A DNA stretch of 8,815 nucleotides from contig CAZKMM010000112.1 of the NCBI GenBank assembly GCA_964553915.1, positions 1 to 8,815 on the forward strand, in the 5' to 3' direction. The notes under the pieces are model-generated. The model was not told where the DNA came from. It was given only the letters and a program-made list of their open reading frames with translations, and did no database searches. Positions 1-6,467 of this stretch are shown here, piece by piece; the stretch's first letter is position 1; each line of letters opens with the position of its first letter. This DNA comes from CAZKMM01 sp964553915. Lineage in GTDB: Bacteria > RBG-13-61-14 > DRUE01. Made by a program: the position numbers and the translations under genes.

Positions 1-70
1 AGGCAAAAACCGCAATCAGAGCCAGGAAAAAAAGAAAGGAAAACAAGCTCTTAAGAAAGTCCTTTTTCAA
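1..70 (-). CDS. N-terminus of a secreted or membrane-anchored protein (partial, runs off the left edge)
   Basis: Only the first 23 codons are inside the window. Read on the minus strand, a TTG start at 70-68 is followed by MKKDFLKSLFSFLFFLALIA and then VFA. Three lysines in the first seven residues, then a run of Phe/Leu/Ala/Ile, is the pattern of a Sec signal peptide or N-terminal membrane anchor. An AGGAGG Shine-Dalgarno site (minus strand, 85-80) lies 9 nt before the TTG and decides the start; no in-frame ATG competes. The gene is divergent from the radical SAM gene, with about 118 bp between the two starts. The mature part lies outside the window, so no function can be given. I am fairly sure it is a real gene start because the ribosome site, start codon and signal-like sequence agree. 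Confidence 0.7.
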   Translation of the reverse strand, partial: MKKDFLKSLFSFLFFLALIAVFA

Positions 71-188
71 ATCCCTTTGCCTCCTGATTATCTTTAACTT
101 TTATAATTTTAACACTCAAATTGACTCTCTTCAATGCTTTTTGTTTTTTTCTAGACAACAGGAGCAAATCAAAATATTATTTTATCTG
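71..188. promoter_or_regulatory. Divergent intergenic region between the signal-peptide gene and the radical SAM gene
   Basis: This AT-rich stretch should hold the promoters of both divergent genes. On the plus strand there is a perfect TATAAT at 102-107, with a poor -35 candidate TTGCCT at 77-82 (19-nt spacer). A TTGACT at 121-126 has no -10 box at the usual distance. The minus-strand gene's AGGAGG site is at 85-80. A GGAG-like site (161-164) lies too far upstream of the ATG at 189 to serve it well. No clear operator palindrome was seen. Confidence 0.3.
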
Positions 189-1676
189 ATGCCAGGCGGG
201 AAAAGAAAAATAGAGCGGGTGCTTTTGGTCTATCCTCCGGTCATCAATGCTAAATTTACCAATAATGTTTGTGAGCTTCCTTTAGGAATTGCCAGTCTTG
301 CTGGCTGGCTCGGTGAGCAGGTGGAGGTTGGGGTGCTGGATTGCGCCCTGGAGGGATATAAGCAGATTATAGACCTGGGAGAGGGGTTGATTCGCTTTGG
401 ACTGAGCAATTCTGAGATTATTTCCCGAATTCTGGAATTTGAGCCGGACCTGGTGGGATTTTCCTGCTTGTTTTCCAGCCAGTTTTCCATCATTCGCCAG
501 CTGGTAAAAGATTTAAAAAACCAGGCTCCGGAGATATTAACGGTTTGCGGAGGCACTCATCCTTCTTTTTTGCCCGAATCCTGTCTTTTGAGCACGGAAT
601 TGGATTTTATTGTTCTGGGCGAAGGGGAGCAGGCTTTAAGCGGTTTAATTCAAGCCCTGAATCAGGGTAATAATTTGAAAGAGATTCCTTCGCTGGCATT
701 TAAAGAAGAAGGAAAAGTCTGGGTTCATCCCCAAAGGAGCTATCTGGAGAATTTAGACCAGCTTCCTTTTCCTGCCCGCCATCTCTTTCCGGTAGAAAAG
801 TATTTTAAGATAAATATTCCGATGCAGAGTCTTTCCCGCTCTTCCAGAAACCTGGCAGTTGCCACCAGCCGGGGATGTCCCTATCGGTGTCAGTTTTGCT
901 CCTCTACCATTCACTGGGGAGGACGCTATCGGGCTCGCTCCCCGGAAAATGTCATTTCTGAGCTCAAGGAATTAAAGGAGCGTTATAATCTGGAAGAGGT
1001 AAAATTTGAAGATGACAATCTCACCGCTCGCAAGGGGCGGGCAAGAAAAATTTTTCAAGGGATGATAGAGGAGAGGCTGAATTTAAAATGGAATACCCCG
1101 AACGGGATTGCGGTCTGGACCCTTGATGAAGAGATGCTGGAGCTGATGAAGGAATCCGGATGTTATGAACTCACTGTGGCAGTGGAAAGTGGGGATGATG
1201 AAGTTTTAAAAAAAATCGTCAAAAAGCCGGTTGATTTAGAACGGACCAGGGAGATGGTAAAGGTGATTAAAAAGCTGGGGATAGAGACGAGCGGATATTT
1301 TATCATCGGTTTTCCAGGAGAGACCCGGGAGCAGATTTATCATACCATTGAATATGCCCGTTCTTTGGAGCTTGACCGCTGTTATATTTTCATCTTTACG
1401 CCTCTACCCGGAACTCCTCTGGCAGAGCAAGCCAGAAGAATGGGAGCGCTTGGTTCGGATTATGATTTTGAAAATGCAAATAATTATTATCTTCCCCGAC
1501 TTCATCTGGCAGAGCCTTTTGCGGAGGAGTTATTTAAAATCCATCGCCGGGCTTTCTGGAGCATAAATCTGGCTTTTCTTTATCGGCATCCGTTCCGGTT
1601 TGTTCGTAAATACTGGCGCTCACTCCGCTCCCATCCGGAATATCTGGTCAAGTTTTTCCGCTCCCTCACTAGCTGA
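189..1676 (+). CDS. B12-binding domain/radical SAM protein, substrate unknown
   Basis: The predicted protein has 495 residues from the ATG at 189. The N-terminal part (about residues 8-150) has the Rossmann-like B12-binding fold pattern: VLLVYPPV near the start, DLVGFSC, then VCGGTHPSFLPE and DFIVLGEGE. The C-terminal part is a radical SAM domain with the [4Fe-4S] cluster motif CPYRCQFC (C230, C234, C237), EDDNLT (274-279), AVESG (331-335), GFPGE (374-378) and PLPGTP (405-410). Members of this class use S-adenosylmethionine radicals for methylations, cyclisations or rearrangements, often on lipids, cofactors or natural products. The cobalamin-ligating DxHxxG motif is not seen; the matching place reads DCALEGY (about 51-57). 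The last 40 residues are rich in Arg, Phe and Trp. An in-frame TTG at 141 would add 16 residues, but it lacks a ribosome site and relatives usually begin just before the LLVYPP strand. The ATG itself has no clear Shine-Dalgarno site. Class assignment is firm; the reaction is unknown. Confidence 0.88.
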   Translation: MPGGKRKIERVLLVYPPVINAKFTNNVCELPLGIASLAGWLGEQVEVGVLDCALEGYKQIIDLGEGLIRFGLSNSEIISRILEFEPDLVGFSCLFSSQFSIIRQLVKDLKNQAPEILTVCGGTHPSFLPESCLLSTELDFIVLGEGEQALSGLIQALNQGNNLKEIPSLAFKEEGKVWVHPQRSYLENLDQLPFPARHLFPVEKYFKINIPMQSLSRSSRNLAVATSRGCPYRCQFCSSTIHWGGRYRARSPENVISELKELKERYNLEEVKFEDDNLTARKGRARKIFQGMIEERLNLKWNTPNGIAVWTLDEEMLELMKESGCYELTVAVESGDDEVLKKIVKKPVDLERTREMVKVIKKLGIETSGYFIIGFPGETREQIYHTIEYARSLELDRCYIFIFTPLPGTPLAEQARRMGALGSDYDFENANNYYLPRLHLAEPFAEELFKIHRRAFWSINLAFLYRHPFRFVRKYWRSLRSHPEYLVKFFRSLTS

Positions 1677-1712
1677 AATTATGAGATTTTTGGAAAAATC
1701 CTCAATTAAGGC

Positions 1713-1741
1713 TTGACAAATTCAGAAAATTATGGCAAATT
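1713..1741 (+). promoter_or_regulatory. Candidate sigma-70 promoter for the formate--tetrahydrofolate ligase gene
   Basis: A perfect TTGACA (1713-1718) is followed after 17 nt by CAAATT (1736-1741), a poor -10 box matching TATAAT at three positions. It lies in the AT-rich gap after the radical SAM gene. Used as drawn, it would give a leader of about 120 nt. The -35 is convincing, the -10 is not; TATAAG at 1758-1763 is an alternative -10 without a good -35. Confidence 0.35.
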
Positions 1742-1813
1742 TAAAACGCAAACATCATATAAGATTTTTTCTCCTATCAGGCGGAGTTCTCTTATTTGAG
1801 TATAAATTTTTGT

Positions 1814-1855
1814 TTAAAAAATTAAAGGGGTATTTCTATACCTTAAAAAATTAAA
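1814..1855 (+). repeat. Two exact 13-bp direct repeats flanking a small hairpin in the ligase leader
   Basis: TTAAAAAATTAAA occurs at 1814-1826 and again at 1843-1855. Between them GGTAT (1829-1833) pairs with ATACC (1838-1842) around a TTCT loop; two G-U pairs could extend the stem to 1827 and 1844, the latter running into the second repeat. The second repeat runs directly into the AAGGAGGT ribosome site (1857-1864). The AT-only repeats could be chance or base composition, but their placement on both sides of the hairpin and next to the ribosome site is notable. Confidence 0.4.
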
Positions 1856-1870
1856 AAAGGAGGTAGAAAA

Positions 1871-3658
1871 ATGGCAAAATCAAAAAAGAAGCCGAGGTTG
1901 GACCCGACAAAAATGGCAGACTGGCAGATCTCCGAGGCGATAGAAAAAACCACTATCAAAACTGTGCATCAACTGGGAGAGGAAATGGGCTTGGAAAAAG
2001 AGGAGTTGCTCCCTTATGGACACTACTACGGAAAAGTTGACTATGCGAAAGTTTTGAATCGCCTCAAAGACAAAAAAGACGGATACTACATTGAGGTCAC
2101 CGCTATCACCCCAACTCCTTTAGGAGAGGGCAAGACCACAACCTCGGTAGGATTAATTCAGGGACTGGCAAAACGGGGAGTGAATGTAGGGGGTGCTATT
2201 CGTCAGCCTTCAGGCGGACCCACTTTTAACATCAAAGGAAGCGCGGCTGGGGGCGGACTTTCTCAGGTTATTCCTTTAAGTGCCTTTTCTCTTGGCTTGA
2301 CCGGTGATATTGACCGGGTGACCAATGCCCATAACCTGGCGATGGTAGCGGTTACCTCCCGGCTTCAGCACGAATTCAATTATGATGATGCTATCCTGCG
2401 CAAGAAAAAACTTAAAAGACTCAACATTGACCCGAGAAGGGTAGAGATGAAATGGGCAATGGATTTCTGTGCCCAGGCACTTCGCAACATCATCATTGGT
2501 CTGGGCGGGAAGATGGATGGATTTATGATGCAGTCTGGTTTTCAAATTTCGGTCAGCTCCGAGGTGATGGCTATTCTTTCGGTCACCACCGGACTCAAGG
2601 ATATGCGGGAGCGGATGAGCAAAATTATTGTTGCTTTCAACAAAAATGGCGACCCGGTCACTACCGGTGACCTGGAAGTTGATGGAGCAATGACTGCTCT
2701 TATGCTGGAATCGATCAATCCTAACCTGATGCAGACCGTGGAAGGTCAGCCGGTATTTGTTCATGCAGGTCCATTTGCCAACATCGCGGTGGGGCAGTCT
2801 TCAATCATTGCGGATATGATTGGTCTTAAGCTGTTTGATTACCATATTACTGAGAGTGGCTTTGGTGCAGATATTGGTTTTGAAAAGTTCTGGAATGTTA
2901 AGTGCAGAATCAGTGGTTTAACCCCGCATTGCTCGGTTATTGTTGCTACTATTCGTGCTCTTAAGATGCACGGCGGTGGTCCCAAGGTTGTTCCCGGCAG
3001 ACCTCTGGATGAGGCTTATACCAAAGAGAATCTCAAGCTGGTGGAGAAGGGCTGTGAGAACCTGGTTGCTCACATTGAGACCGTGAAGAAGGCGGGAATC
3101 ACTCCGGTGGTCTGCATTAATTCCTTCTATCTGGATACCAAGAATGAAATCAAGGCGGTGCGGAGAATTGCTGAAAAAGCTGGAGCCCGGGTGGCGGTAA
3201 GTGAGCACTGGCTCAAAGGTGGTGAGGGAGCTCTGGAGCTGGCAGATGCGGTGATGGAGGCGGTGAAAGAAAAGAGCAAGTTTAAATTCCTCTATTCCGA
3301 GAATCTTTCCCTCAAAAAGAAAGTAGAAGCTATTGCCAAAGAGGTGTATGGAGCTGATGGAGTCAGCTGGTCGCCAGAGGCAGAAGCCAAGGCAAAAATG
3401 GTGGATGAGGATCCGGAATTGAGAAAGCTCCACTGTTGTATGGTTAAGACTCACCTGAGCCTGAGCCACGACCCGAACATAAAAGGCAGACCCAAGGGGT
3501 GGATTCTGCCGGTGCGGGATGTTCTGATTTATGGTGGAGCCGGATTTGTCGTGCCCGTGGCTGGTGCCATCAGCCTGATGCCCGGAACCGCCTCGGACCC
3601 GGCATTCAGGAGAATAGATGTGGATGTAAGAACCGGAAGAGTGAAAGGCTTGTTCTAA
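1871..3658 (+). CDS. fhs: Formate--tetrahydrofolate ligase (10-formyl-THF synthetase), long divergent type
   Basis: This cytoplasmic enzyme joins formate to tetrahydrofolate using ATP, giving 10-formyl-THF for purine synthesis or for the methyl branch of the Wood-Ljungdahl pathway. The 595-residue protein is somewhat longer than the usual 555-560. The P-loop is PTPLGEGKTT (81-90). RQPSGGP (111-117) replaces the common bacterial REPSLGP but keeps the Arg. IKGSAAGGGL (121-130) differs from the usual KGGAAGGGY signature, whereas VATIRALKMHGG (358-369) matches the second family signature. HAGPFANIA (298-306), TESGFGADIGFEKF (327-340) and a C-terminal GGAGFVVPVAGAISLMPG (555-572) are also typical. 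The N-terminal 50 residues, with DPTKMADWQI and LLPYGHYYGK, resemble long forms I recall from Deltaproteobacteria. AAGGAGGT six bases before the ATG fixes the start. The gene has its own leader and terminator, with no other folate gene in view. Identity is firm; physiological direction and pathway are inferred. Confidence 0.95.
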   Translation: MAKSKKKPRLDPTKMADWQISEAIEKTTIKTVHQLGEEMGLEKEELLPYGHYYGKVDYAKVLNRLKDKKDGYYIEVTAITPTPLGEGKTTTSVGLIQGLAKRGVNVGGAIRQPSGGPTFNIKGSAAGGGLSQVIPLSAFSLGLTGDIDRVTNAHNLAMVAVTSRLQHEFNYDDAILRKKKLKRLNIDPRRVEMKWAMDFCAQALRNIIIGLGGKMDGFMMQSGFQISVSSEVMAILSVTTGLKDMRERMSKIIVAFNKNGDPVTTGDLEVDGAMTALMLESINPNLMQTVEGQPVFVHAGPFANIAVGQSSIIADMIGLKLFDYHITESGFGADIGFEKFWNVKCRISGLTPHCSVIVATIRALKMHGGGPKVVPGRPLDEAYTKENLKLVEKGCENLVAHIETVKKAGITPVVCINSFYLDTKNEIKAVRRIAEKAGARVAVSEHWLKGGEGALELADAVMEAVKEKSKFKFLYSENLSLKKKVEAIAKEVYGADGVSWSPEAEAKAKMVDEDPELRKLHCCMVKTHLSLSHDPNIKGRPKGWILPVRDVLIYGGAGFVVPVAGAISLMPGTASDPAFRRIDVDVRTGRVKGLF

Positions 3659-3680
3659 ATCCTCTCCCCGAGAGTTTATC

Positions 3681-3719
3681 AGGAGGGCTCTTTTTTAGGA
3701 GCCCTCCTTTTTATTTTTT
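3681..3719 (+). terminator. Rho-independent terminator of the formate--tetrahydrofolate ligase gene
   Basis: A perfect 10-bp stem, AGGAGGGCTC (3681-3690) with GAGCCCTCCT (3699-3708), closes an 8-nt loop and is followed by TTTTATTTTTT. It begins 23 bases after the ligase stop codon and separates that gene from the next cluster. Confidence 0.93.
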
Positions 3720-3787
3720 CCCCTGCTTTTGGGTTTGGATTTGACTAAGTTTTTAATTGCTATATCCTCAAAATGGAGGTTTGGAAG

Positions 3788-4060
3788 ATGGCAGAGGATA
3801 TTATGAGGAGATTAAAAAAGAAGATTATTTTTGACCCAGAAATCGGTCTGGACCGACTTTGCTGGGTGCTGGATACTTTCTGTCCCCTGTGCGGTCAGCC
3901 ACTGGAGGTGATTTTTGATGAGCCCCCAAGCGAGCTGGAAGTTTTAGAAGCAGACCAGATTCCCTGTGATGATTGCCTGGAAGAAGCAGAGAATGACCAG
4001 CTGGCAGAGGAGATTCTTCGTTATCTTTTTGAAGACGACCATCCCAAACATAATAGTTAA
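3788..4060 (+). CDS. Small acidic protein with two CxxC pairs (putative zinc ribbon), function unknown
   Basis: The predicted product has 90 residues. I chose the ATG at 3788 because TGGAGGT (3774-3780) ends 7 nt before it; an ATG at 3773 would add five residues but overlaps that site. After a basic start (MRRLKKK), CPLC (C32-C35) and CDDC (C60-C63) stand 24 residues apart, a spacing that could form a zinc ribbon or rubredoxin-like knuckle; another Cys is at 25. The stretch between and after the pairs is strongly acidic (for example DEPPSELEVLEAD and DDCLEEAEND). No signal peptide or membrane segment is seen. It is the first gene after the terminator, and 23 bp separate it from the phosphodiesterase gene, so it probably leads that operon. 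I do not recognise the family. A metal-binding adaptor or regulator of its neighbours is possible, but this is inference. Confidence 0.8.
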   Translation: MAEDIMRRLKKKIIFDPEIGLDRLCWVLDTFCPLCGQPLEVIFDEPPSELEVLEADQIPCDDCLEEAENDQLAEEILRYLFEDDHPKHNS

Positions 4061-4083
4061 ATTTTTTCAAATCTGAACCAGCA

Positions 4084-5730
4084 ATGCCCAAAAGAATATA
4101 TCTTTTAAGTCTGGATGCTTTGCCTTACTATTTGCTTGCCCGGTTTAAAAAAGAATGGGAGCTAAAAAATTTCCAGAAATTAGAAAAACAGGCAGGTTAT
4201 GCCCGGGGACTGGTTGCTCCTTTTCCAGATGCCACCACTCCTCCGGCTCATGCCGGGCTCTTTTGCGGATGTCCGGCAACCGAGCATAATATCATCAGCT
4301 TTGAGGTGCCAGAGATTATTAAAGGTGAGGTTCATCCCTGGAAAAAAGTAATGGGATTTGATGCCCGGAGGCTAAAAGCTGAGCCTTTATGGGTGAGCTT
4401 TCTTAAAGCCAGAAAGAAGGTGCTTATGCTTCATTTCCCCCTTTCGGTGCCGGTGGAACCTTATTGTCAGGAAAAGCTTTTTGGCAAAGATTTTTCTGAC
4501 CGGCTGATTGTAATAGAAGCCTTCAGCCAGAAGCTGGCAGAGGAAAAAGTCATCCAGAGTGAAAAGCCCGGGCGAAAAGTGGAGCTGGCTCTTTCCAAAA
4601 AAGAGCGGGTTCAAATTTCCCTTCCTAAAAGAAGCGGTTCTGAGCTTAATCTCCTACCTGAAAAGAATGCCGGGGTTTATCTTCTGAGGTTGAATGCTCC
4701 AGGCTCAAAATCAGCTCCAATTTATTTTGCTACCGGCATTAACCGAATTTTTTCTCATCCCCGGGAAATTGCAAAGGAATATCTGGAAAATGCTGGAGCG
4801 TTTGTGGCAGGTGGGGGAGCTTATTCTTACTGGCAGGGGAAATTCGGAAAGACCATTGCTCAGGGCGGAGAGGGAGAAGCAGAAAGAATGCTGGCAAAAA
4901 CCCTGGAGCTGGTAGGGGAGCATTTTTTCCGGGCAATAAAATATAGCCTGGAAAAGATAGATTTTGAGGTGGGATTTTTTTACTTTCCGGGCATAGATAC
5001 CGCCCTGCATCTTTTTGCCAGCTGGCTGGAGCCAGAGGTGGAGCTTGAGCCCAAGATAAGGGAAATCCTTGAGTCAATAGTAAAGAGGATGTTTATCTGG
5101 GCAGATAAAATTTTAGGATTGTTTCTGGAGCAAGCAGGAAAAGATGATTTACTGGTAGTAGTATCTGACCATGGTATGGCTTCGGTGTTTCACACTTTTT
5201 ATCCCAATCAGGTTCTTTTAGAGCGAGGTTATCTGGTCTGGGAGGAGAAAAAATCCTGTCCGAACTTAGAGCGGAGTCAGGCGGTTTATCATCAGAGCAA
5301 TTCCGGGTATATTGTGATTAACAGCCGGAGGCGAGGCGGGGTGGTGAGAGAAGAGGAGCGAACCAGGCTTGCTGAGAGAATCGCTCGGGAATTTGAAAAC
5401 TATCGGGGAAAGATTTTAAAGGATATTATCCTGGTGGAGGAGAGCAGAGAAATTCCCTTTCGGGGGGAGATTTATCTGGTGCCGAACTATCAGGTGGGGC
5501 TTTCTCATAAGGTTGAAGGGAAGGTGTTTGAATCCGGGATTTTTGGCGGTCAGCATCATTACTGGAGCGAGAGCGAGCCGATGCAGGCAATTTTATATTT
5601 AAAAGGAGCCGGGATTAGTCCAGGAAAAAACCTGGGCCGGAGGTCTTATTTGGAGCTGGCAAAAACCATTGCCGGGTTGTGCGGGATTGACCCGCCAGAA
5701 AAAGCTCAGAAAGGACCTATTAGGTTTTAA
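4084..5730 (+). CDS. Alkaline-phosphatase-superfamily type I phosphodiesterase/nucleotide pyrophosphatase-like protein
   Basis: The 548-residue protein has the scattered metal-site motifs of the type I phosphodiesterase branch of the alkaline phosphatase superfamily. These are LLSLDALP (D11); ATTPPAH with T52 as likely nucleophile; FPGIDTALH (D305, H309); VVVSDHGM (D362, H363); and GGQHHYW (H491 or H492) near the C-terminus. All expected ligands for two divalent metals, usually zinc, appear present, so it should be an active hydrolase of phosphomonoesters, diesters or pyrophosphates. The substrate cannot be read. About 170 residues (115-290) between the two halves of the metal site hold no motif I know and look like an inserted or cap domain. 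There is no signal peptide or membrane segment, so it is probably cytoplasmic, unlike many relatives. No clear ribosome site precedes the ATG. The next gene starts 11 bases after the stop. Sulfatase or phosphoglycerate mutase relatives are less likely. Confidence 0.85.
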   Translation: MPKRIYLLSLDALPYYLLARFKKEWELKNFQKLEKQAGYARGLVAPFPDATTPPAHAGLFCGCPATEHNIISFEVPEIIKGEVHPWKKVMGFDARRLKAEPLWVSFLKARKKVLMLHFPLSVPVEPYCQEKLFGKDFSDRLIVIEAFSQKLAEEKVIQSEKPGRKVELALSKKERVQISLPKRSGSELNLLPEKNAGVYLLRLNAPGSKSAPIYFATGINRIFSHPREIAKEYLENAGAFVAGGGAYSYWQGKFGKTIAQGGEGEAERMLAKTLELVGEHFFRAIKYSLEKIDFEVGFFYFPGIDTALHLFASWLEPEVELEPKIREILESIVKRMFIWADKILGLFLEQAGKDDLLVVVSDHGMASVFHTFYPNQVLLERGYLVWEEKKSCPNLERSQAVYHQSNSGYIVINSRRRGGVVREEERTRLAERIAREFENYRGKILKDIILVEESREIPFRGEIYLVPNYQVGLSHKVEGKVFESGIFGGQHHYWSESEPMQAILYLKGAGISPGKNLGRRSYLELAKTIAGLCGIDPPEKAQKGPIRF

Positions 5731-5741
5731 GGAGGCAAGCA

Positions 5742-6467
5742 ATGGAGGAGAAGGTAAGGAAGCTTTTAGAAAAGTTTAAAGCTGAGGCGGAAAAGGAGCT
5801 GGGGGCAAATTTAAAATCCATTTTAGTTTACGGCAGTCTGGCACGAGGGGAATTTATTCCCGGAAAAAGTGATATTAATCTCCTGCTGGTTCTGGAAAAG
5901 GTTGAGCTGGGGGCTTTGATTAAAATTGGAAAGATGATGAGGCGGTATCGGGCTCATCGCTTTGCCACCCCGATAGTGGTGGATGAGCAGTATCTGCAAA
6001 GGTCGCTGGATGTTTTCCCCATAGAGTTTGAGGAGATGAAAAGACATCATCTGCTCCTTTTCGGAGAGGATTACATTTCTCACCTGGAAGTTTCTCGTTC
6101 CGACCTTCGGCTTCAGCTGGAGCGGGAATTAAAGCAGAACCTTCTCTGGCTTCGGGAGTTAATCATTTCCCATCCCGGCTTTTCCCGAAATTTTCTTCAG
6201 GCACTGCTCAATGCCAGCAGGAGTATCTCTGCCCAGCTCCGGGCAATGGCGCTTTTGAAAAAAGAGCTGGAGGGGAAAGAGACTACCACGGTGCTGAAGG
6301 AACTTACTGGCGGAGATTTTCCTGCTCTTGCCTGGTTAATTGCCCTTCGCCAGAATCCTAAACTTCCCAAAAAATCTGAAGTGGTAAATATCTTGCCTGG
6401 TTTGTTAGATGAGCTGGTGCATCTTGCCCGCTGGATTGACCAGCTGGAAATAGAGCTGGAGCAATGA
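5742..6467 (+). CDS. Nucleotidyltransferase-fold (MNT/Pol beta superfamily) protein
   Basis: The 241-residue protein starts with a helix and then LVYGSLARGEF (residues 29-38) and GKSDINLLLVL (41-51), the GS...DxD motif of the minimal nucleotidyltransferase fold. Such enzymes transfer a nucleotide, usually AMP, to a small molecule, RNA or protein. The first Asp (D44) is present but the second is Asn (N46, codon AAT at 5877-5879). FPIEFEEMK (92-100) and LLLFGED (104-110) follow, where this group often carries a third acidic residue. The C-terminal half is helical, with RLQLERELKQNLLWLREL (about 122-139), as in orphan nucleotidyltransferases of about 240 residues. TAAGGAGG (5728-5735), which overlaps the previous stop codon, is a strong ribosome site six bases from the ATG. 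The next gene overlaps the end by 4 bp (ATGA). The fold is clear; activity and substrate are uncertain because of the Asn. Confidence 0.83.
   Translation: MEEKVRKLLEKFKAEAEKELGANLKSILVYGSLARGEFIPGKSDINLLLVLEKVELGALIKIGKMMRRYRAHRFATPIVVDEQYLQRSLDVFPIEFEEMKRHHLLLFGEDYISHLEVSRSDLRLQLERELKQNLLWLRELIISHPGFSRNFLQALLNASRSISAQLRAMALLKKELEGKETTTVLKELTGGDFPALAWLIALRQNPKLPKKSEVVNILPGLLDELVHLARWIDQLEIELEQ

Noticed and set aside
141..188. Upstream TTG start for the radical SAM gene, adding 16 residues
   Set aside because: It has no ribosome site and the extra residues do not resemble a family N-terminus; the ATG at 189 is closer to the first conserved strand. The choice is not certain.
1683..1703. Possible terminator after the radical SAM gene
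   Set aside because: The stem is mostly A-T with a two-base loop and a bulge, and no T-run follows.
2276..2764. Minus-strand open frame of 162 codons
   Set aside because: It lies wholly within the ligase gene, whose family identity is certain, and its translation shows no recognisable pattern.
2918..3469. Minus-strand open frame of 183 codons
   Set aside because: Antisense shadow of the ligase gene with no ribosome site I could support and no family pattern.
3741..3766. TTGACT and TATATC as a promoter for the small CxxC protein
   Set aside because: The spacer is only 14 nt, too short for a normal promoter; a promoter is expected in this gap but I cannot place it.
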